Assembly (NCBI GenBank): GCA_003153855.1
Contig: PMBM01000229.1
Location: forward strand, 11,649-18,258
Length of the DNA stretch: 6,610 nucleotides
From: Propionibacteriaceae bacterium
GTDB taxonomy: Bacteria > Actinomycetota > Actinomycetes > Propionibacteriales > Propionibacteriaceae
Reading direction: 5' to 3'
Positions 5,947 through 6,610 of the stretch are shown here, piece by piece. Position numbers and translations under genes: made by a program. The notes under the pieces were generated by a model. The model had not been told where the DNA came from. It ran no database searches and saw only the letters and a program-made list of their open reading frames with translations. Every line of letters begins with the position of its first letter. The stretch's first letter is position 1.

Positions 5947-6079
5947 TGCCGTAGTCGGCGTGACGCTTGGAGCCAGGCGTGGCGCTGACGCGCGACGTGG
6001 CCGGATTCGCATCGATCGCGGAGAGCACGAAGAACGGGAGCGACTGCGTCATCGCCAGCGTGGACATCGAGGTCAGCAT
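5912..6079 (-). CDS. whiB7 leader peptide (upstream ORF, 55 residues)
   Basis: An ATG at 6079 with AAGGAG 6 bases upstream (6086-6091) opens a 55-codon frame ending in TGA at 5912, before the attenuator hairpin. The first 34 codons show the strong GC-rich third-position bias of real genes here. The last 20 shift to less usual codons (CCT, GGT, ACA, GAT, CCT, GGG, CAT), just where the RNA takes part in the candidate antiterminator. The peptide starts MLTSMSTLAMTQSLPFF, with a serine/threonine-rich then hydrophobic stretch, and has no recognised domain. It most likely acts through the act of being translated, as a sensor of ribosome inhibition, rather than through its product. An in-frame GTG at 6097 would extend it by six residues, but the Shine-Dalgarno sequence would then be inside the frame, so 6079 is preferred. 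It is about 48 bases from the predicted transcription start. Confidence 0.72.
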   Translation of the reverse strand: MLTSMSTLAMTQSLPFFVLSAIDANPATSRVSATPGSKRHADYGTGTDLAPGGAH

Positions 6080-6108
6080 CGCGTTCTCCTTCCGCACAGA
6101 TCGTGGGC

Positions 6109-6123
6109 CGCCACCCTTTGGCG
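6109..6123 (-). other. Small 5' leader hairpin
   Basis: CGCCA (6109-6113) and TGGCG (6119-6123) pair across a 5-base loop, a few bases after the predicted transcript start and 17 bases before the leader ORF ribosome binding site. It could stabilise the 5' end of the leader RNA. The stem is only 5 bp, so chance is quite possible. Confidence 0.3.
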
Positions 6124-6133
6124 ACCTCCAGGA

Positions 6134-6173
6134 AGCCTAGAGACGACTTCCGCAGAATTGCAACTGAATTACT
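6134..6173 (-). promoter_or_regulatory. whiB7 promoter with AT-rich element beside -35
   Basis: Minus strand: TTGCAA (6163-6158) as -35, an 18-base spacer, TAGGCT (6139-6134) as -10, placing the transcript start near 6127. Directly upstream of -35 is AGTAATTCAG (6173-6164), a small AT-rich island in GC-rich DNA. WhiB7-activated promoters characteristically have such an AT-rich element just upstream of -35 for the AT-hook, so this promoter fits autoactivation. It gives a leader of about 330 nt before the whiB7 start. Confidence 0.65.
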
Positions 6174-6224
6174 CGACCAATCCTGAAGACGCCTCCCGCT
6201 GGTTCGGATATGTCGTCATCTCGA

Positions 6225-6286
6225 TGTCGAGGGGTCGCCTGTCGCACCGCATAGCGCCTTGCTCCAGCGTGTCGTGGCTCCTCGAC
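6225..6286. repeat. Degenerate dispersed repeat, copy B
   Basis: Read on the minus strand, this unit starts GTCGAGGAGCCACGACACGC and ends about 62 bases later in GGCGACCCCTCGA. Its outer ends are mutually inverted (GTCGAG ... CTCGAC-like), as in the REP-like palindromes common between genes of Nocardioidaceae and related actinobacteria. Its partner, copy A, lies exactly 80 bases away by core position. It shows no coding character. Confidence 0.5.
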
Positions 6287-6303
6287 TGCTGGGACACGGG
6301 CCG

Positions 6304-6366
6304 CCTCGAGGGGGTCACCAACCGCCAGCAAGCGCGCGAGTTGCCGGCGTGTCGTGGCTTCTCGAC
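6304..6366. repeat. Degenerate dispersed repeat, copy A
   Basis: Same orientation as copy B. The 20-base core at 6347-6366 matches 6267-6286 at 19 of 20 positions (single C/T difference), and the far end GGTGACCCCCTCGA matches the far end of B with small differences. The middle parts are poorly conserved. The units fill the intergenic space between the helicase stop and the whiB7 promoter. The whole 6180-6415 stretch holds only these repeats and a weak hairpin (CATGCC 6383-6388 / GGCATG 6396-6401) that might help end the helicase transcript. Confidence 0.5.
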
Positions 6367-6415
6367 CGAGCCCAGCCGGCTCATGCCGTCGCAGGGGCAT
6401 GCGAGGTTCGCTCGT

Positions 6416-6610
6416 TCAGCTCGAACTACCTGGCTCCGGGGTGGCTGCCCTCACCAAGGCGAGGACGTCGGGGCCGTACTTGCGGATCTTCGCCGGACCG
6501 ACTCCGGAGACCTGTGCGAGCTGGTCGGCGTCGCCGGGGCAGGCCTCGGCGATCGCGACGAGAGCGGAGTCGGTGAAGATGACGAACTCAAGCAGGCCCG
6601 CGGTCTCGGC
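6416..6610 (-). CDS. UvrD2-like DNA helicase, C-terminal HRDC end (partial)
   Basis: The last 64 codons of a gene that enters from the right edge. The sequence VIFTDSALVAIAEACPGD (10-27 of the visible part), then LAQVSGVGPAKIRKYGPDVLALVR (31-54) is a classic HRDC domain: the FTD...L..IA helix start, then the SGVGPAKIRKYG loop and the final helix. HRDC domains close RecQ-type and actinobacterial UvrD2-type helicases and bind DNA or guide the enzyme to its substrate. UvrD2 is chosen over RecQ because whiB7 lies directly downstream on the same strand, as uvrD2 does in M. tuberculosis. The motor domains are outside the window, so this choice is inference. The protein ends with a short disordered tail (ATPEPGSSS). 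Confidence 0.85.
   Translation of the reverse strand, partial: AETAGLLEFVIFTDSALVAIAEACPGDADQLAQVSGVGPAKIRKYGPDVLALVRAATPEPGSSS

Noticed and set aside
5794..6012. Alternative minus-strand frame in the whiB7 leader
   Set aside because: No Shine-Dalgarno sequence, poor codon pattern, and it crosses the attenuator hairpin. The 55-codon frame has the good ribosome binding site.
6267..6366. Possible CRISPR or tandem array
   Set aside because: Only two units, internally divergent, with no regular spacers and no cas genes.
6137..6400. Minus-strand open frame of 87 codons between the helicase and whiB7
   Set aside because: It runs across both degenerate repeats and into the promoter, with no family motif and no ribosome binding site.

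Overview
The window is high-GC DNA from an actinobacterium. Coding regions strongly prefer G or C in third positions and use GTG as well as ATG starts. A WhiB-family regulator, a class confined to Actinobacteria and their phages, is present. The gene order matches, from memory, the Mycobacterium tuberculosis segment Rv3194c (PDZ membrane protein), Rv3195 (DUF2342), Rv3196A/Rv3196, Rv3197 (ABC1 kinase-like), whiB7, uvrD2. The extra YgjP-type peptidase and the overall style suggest a Nocardioidaceae-like or related genus. That placement is inference.

Layout. Bases 1-434 (minus) are the N-terminal part of a secreted/membrane YlbL-type PDZ protease that runs off the left edge. A 177-base divergent region with a strong inverted repeat follows. 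Bases 612-1976 (plus) encode a DUF2342 zincin_2-type protein. Its tail meets, with a 7-base gap, a minus-strand YgjP/M48-like metallopeptidase (1984-2562). A second divergent gap (2563-2860) leads to a tiny DUF5679 double-CxxC protein (2861-3022), which ends in a clear hairpin terminator. Next come two translationally coupled plus-strand genes with overlapping stop and start codons. The first is an E1/ThiF-like, TOMM-cyclodehydratase-related protein without any RiPP partner genes (3161-4081). The second is a 447-residue ABC1/UbiB atypical kinase (4078-5421). A perfect 10-bp hairpin (5438-5464) separates them from the convergent whiB7 (5480-5797, minus), identified by four cysteines, a GVWGG turn and a C-terminal AT-hook.

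Upstream of whiB7 lies an approximately 330-nt leader (about 6127-5798, minus) with a promoter that fits the WhiB7 autoregulated type, a well-formed 55-codon upstream ORF, a long hairpin just after its stop codon, and a competing 12-bp pairing between the uORF end and the hairpin's interior. This looks like a translation-sensing transcription attenuator that would turn on whiB7 when ribosomes are inhibited. It is the most informative part of the window. Bases 6180-6415 hold two degenerate copies of an approximately 62-nt repeat and no convincing gene. Bases 6416-6610 (minus) are the C-terminal HRDC end of a UvrD2-like helicase.

The genes do not form one pathway. The shared theme is stress and envelope housekeeping around the antibiotic-resistance regulator whiB7. 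The most intriguing unexplained unit is the coupled E1-like/ABC1 kinase pair next to it.
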